17,161 nt of DNA from positions 1 to 17,161 of the forward strand of contig JASANZ010001812.1 in the NCBI GenBank assembly GCA_030849805.1, given 5' to 3'. Position 1 is the first letter of the stretch. Each line of letters starts with the position of its first letter. The translations under genes were made by a program, and so were the position numbers. Origin of the DNA: Sergeia podlipaevii (taxonomy: Eukaryota > Euglenozoa > Kinetoplastea > Trypanosomatida > Trypanosomatidae). The notes under the pieces were generated by a model. That model was given only the letters and a program-made list of their open reading frames with translations, was not told the origin of the DNA and searched no databases. This document shows, in pieces, positions 16,478 through 17,161 of the stretch.

Positions 16478-17135
16478 GGAAGAGGCGGAAAATTGCATGG
16501 GCTCTTTCACTTCTCCAAAAGAAGCTACATTTCACCTATATTATTATATAAATATTTTTTTTTCTTTTACTACTAGATCTCTCTAAATTTTCACTTTTTT
16601 TTTTCTAATTGATATATGGCACACATGTTTTTTCATATAACTTCTCTCTCTCTCTCCTCCCGCTTCGTTTCTCCTACCCCGCCCCAATCTTTCTTCTTCT
16701 CCTTTATGGTGACAACAAGAACACTGAAAAGGGGAAAAGGAGGGGAAGAAGAGGCACACCGTCGAGTTCAATGTGTGCCCAGAAAAATAAGGAGAGGAAA
16801 AGAGACGAGAGGAGAGGGAGGGGAGGCATGGAGGAGGTATAAATATATAGCAGTACGGTGTCAGATCTGTAAGAGGTGCGTTATATTCCGGTTGTTGTTT
16901 TTCTTTACGTAGATTCACACGTCCTCGAGCAGCCACGCGGCACAAGAAGCGTATGTGGAGGCTTTCTTTTTTTTTTTTAAGGTAAATATGTTTGTGCGTA
17001 TGTTCTTTTTTATTATGATTCCTTAGAATACTAGATGATATTAAACGTTTTTCCTTCTCTCTTTTTTTTGTGTGTGGATTAGCTTGCATATATAAAAATA
17101 GATCCGCTTTCAAGCGCAAGCAGCCTCACACATTT

Positions 17136-17161
17136 ACTTCTCCCTCCCCCCCCCCCTCCCC
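17136..17161 (+). promoter_or_regulatory. Pyrimidine/poly-C tract at window end
   Basis: The window ends in a C/T tract with an 11-base C run at 17146-17156. It may be the acceptor tract of a following gene whose AG lies outside the window. Confidence 0.35.

Larger units (their letters stand above)
16298..17161 (+). other. Probable PUF 3' UTR and intergenic region to window end
   Basis: No gene is recognised. The first part is purine-rich (GAGAG repeats at about 16347-16370 and a three-copy 9-bp repeat at 16451-16477). T-rich tracts follow, then another purine-rich block at about 16725-16835. The last 28 bases are almost pure C/T with an 11-C run. Frames on either strand here are low complexity. 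Confidence 0.55.

Noticed and set aside
15650..16510. 286-codon open frame on the minus strand over the PUF gene
   Set aside because: It is antisense to the Pumilio repeats and runs into purine-rich 3' flank, giving Ser/Phe/Leu strings; no domain is recognisable.
16583..17119. 178-codon open frame on the minus strand after the PUF gene
   Set aside because: Low-complexity Lys/Glu/Ser/Phe translation of T- and A-rich DNA. All real genes here run the other way, and there is no plausible acceptor context.
1..17161. Search for tRNA, rRNA, snoRNA, transposon or retroelement remnants and CRISPR
   Set aside because: No T-loop/B-box-like motif, reverse transcriptase or transposase motif, direct-repeat array or convincing box C/D set was found by eye. 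snoRNAs cannot be excluded without a covariance search.

Overview
The window looks like nuclear DNA of a trypanosomatid (Kinetoplastea). Seven protein genes lie head to tail on the + strand, none shows an intron, and they are separated by 0.6-1.9 kb of AT-rich, low-complexity DNA. Pyrimidine tracts followed by AG lie upstream of nearly every start codon, as expected for spliced-leader trans-splicing of a polycistronic transcript. Three genes belong to the small myristoylated protein / small calpain-related (DUF1935) family, which is restricted to kinetoplastids. I cannot name the genus from sequence alone.

Layout: (1) 1-881, probably the 3' UTR of an unseen upstream gene; (2) 907-1437, divergent small myristoylated protein with an acidic tail; (3) 3307-3601, an SMP-1-like gene interrupted by one N that replaces roughly 100 coding bases; (4) 5350-6576, a tryparedoxin-fold protein with no catalytic cysteines and a long disordered N-terminus; (5) 7470-7874, a third small myristoylated protein; (6) 8862-11825, coatomer beta subunit (beta-COP); (7) 12668-13954, exosome RNase PH-like subunit of the RRP42/EAP2 type; (8) 14537-16297, a PUF (Pumilio) RNA-binding protein; (9) 16298-17161, probable PUF 3' UTR ending in a pyrimidine/poly-C tract.

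The left half is a flagellum/plasma-membrane lipoprotein cluster with a redox-fold gene inside it. The right half holds conserved housekeeping genes (vesicle coat, RNA decay core) and a post-transcriptional regulator. Gene order in such units does not imply shared function. I see no mobile element, CRISPR array, tRNA or rRNA. No clearly new system is visible. The main leads are the hidden assembly gap in the SMP-1-like gene, the cysteine-less tryparedoxin-like protein, a PUF protein whose UGU-reading repeats are intact while the rest have drifted, three splice-acceptor-like sites placed just before short unannotated ORFs, and two strong intergenic stem-loops.
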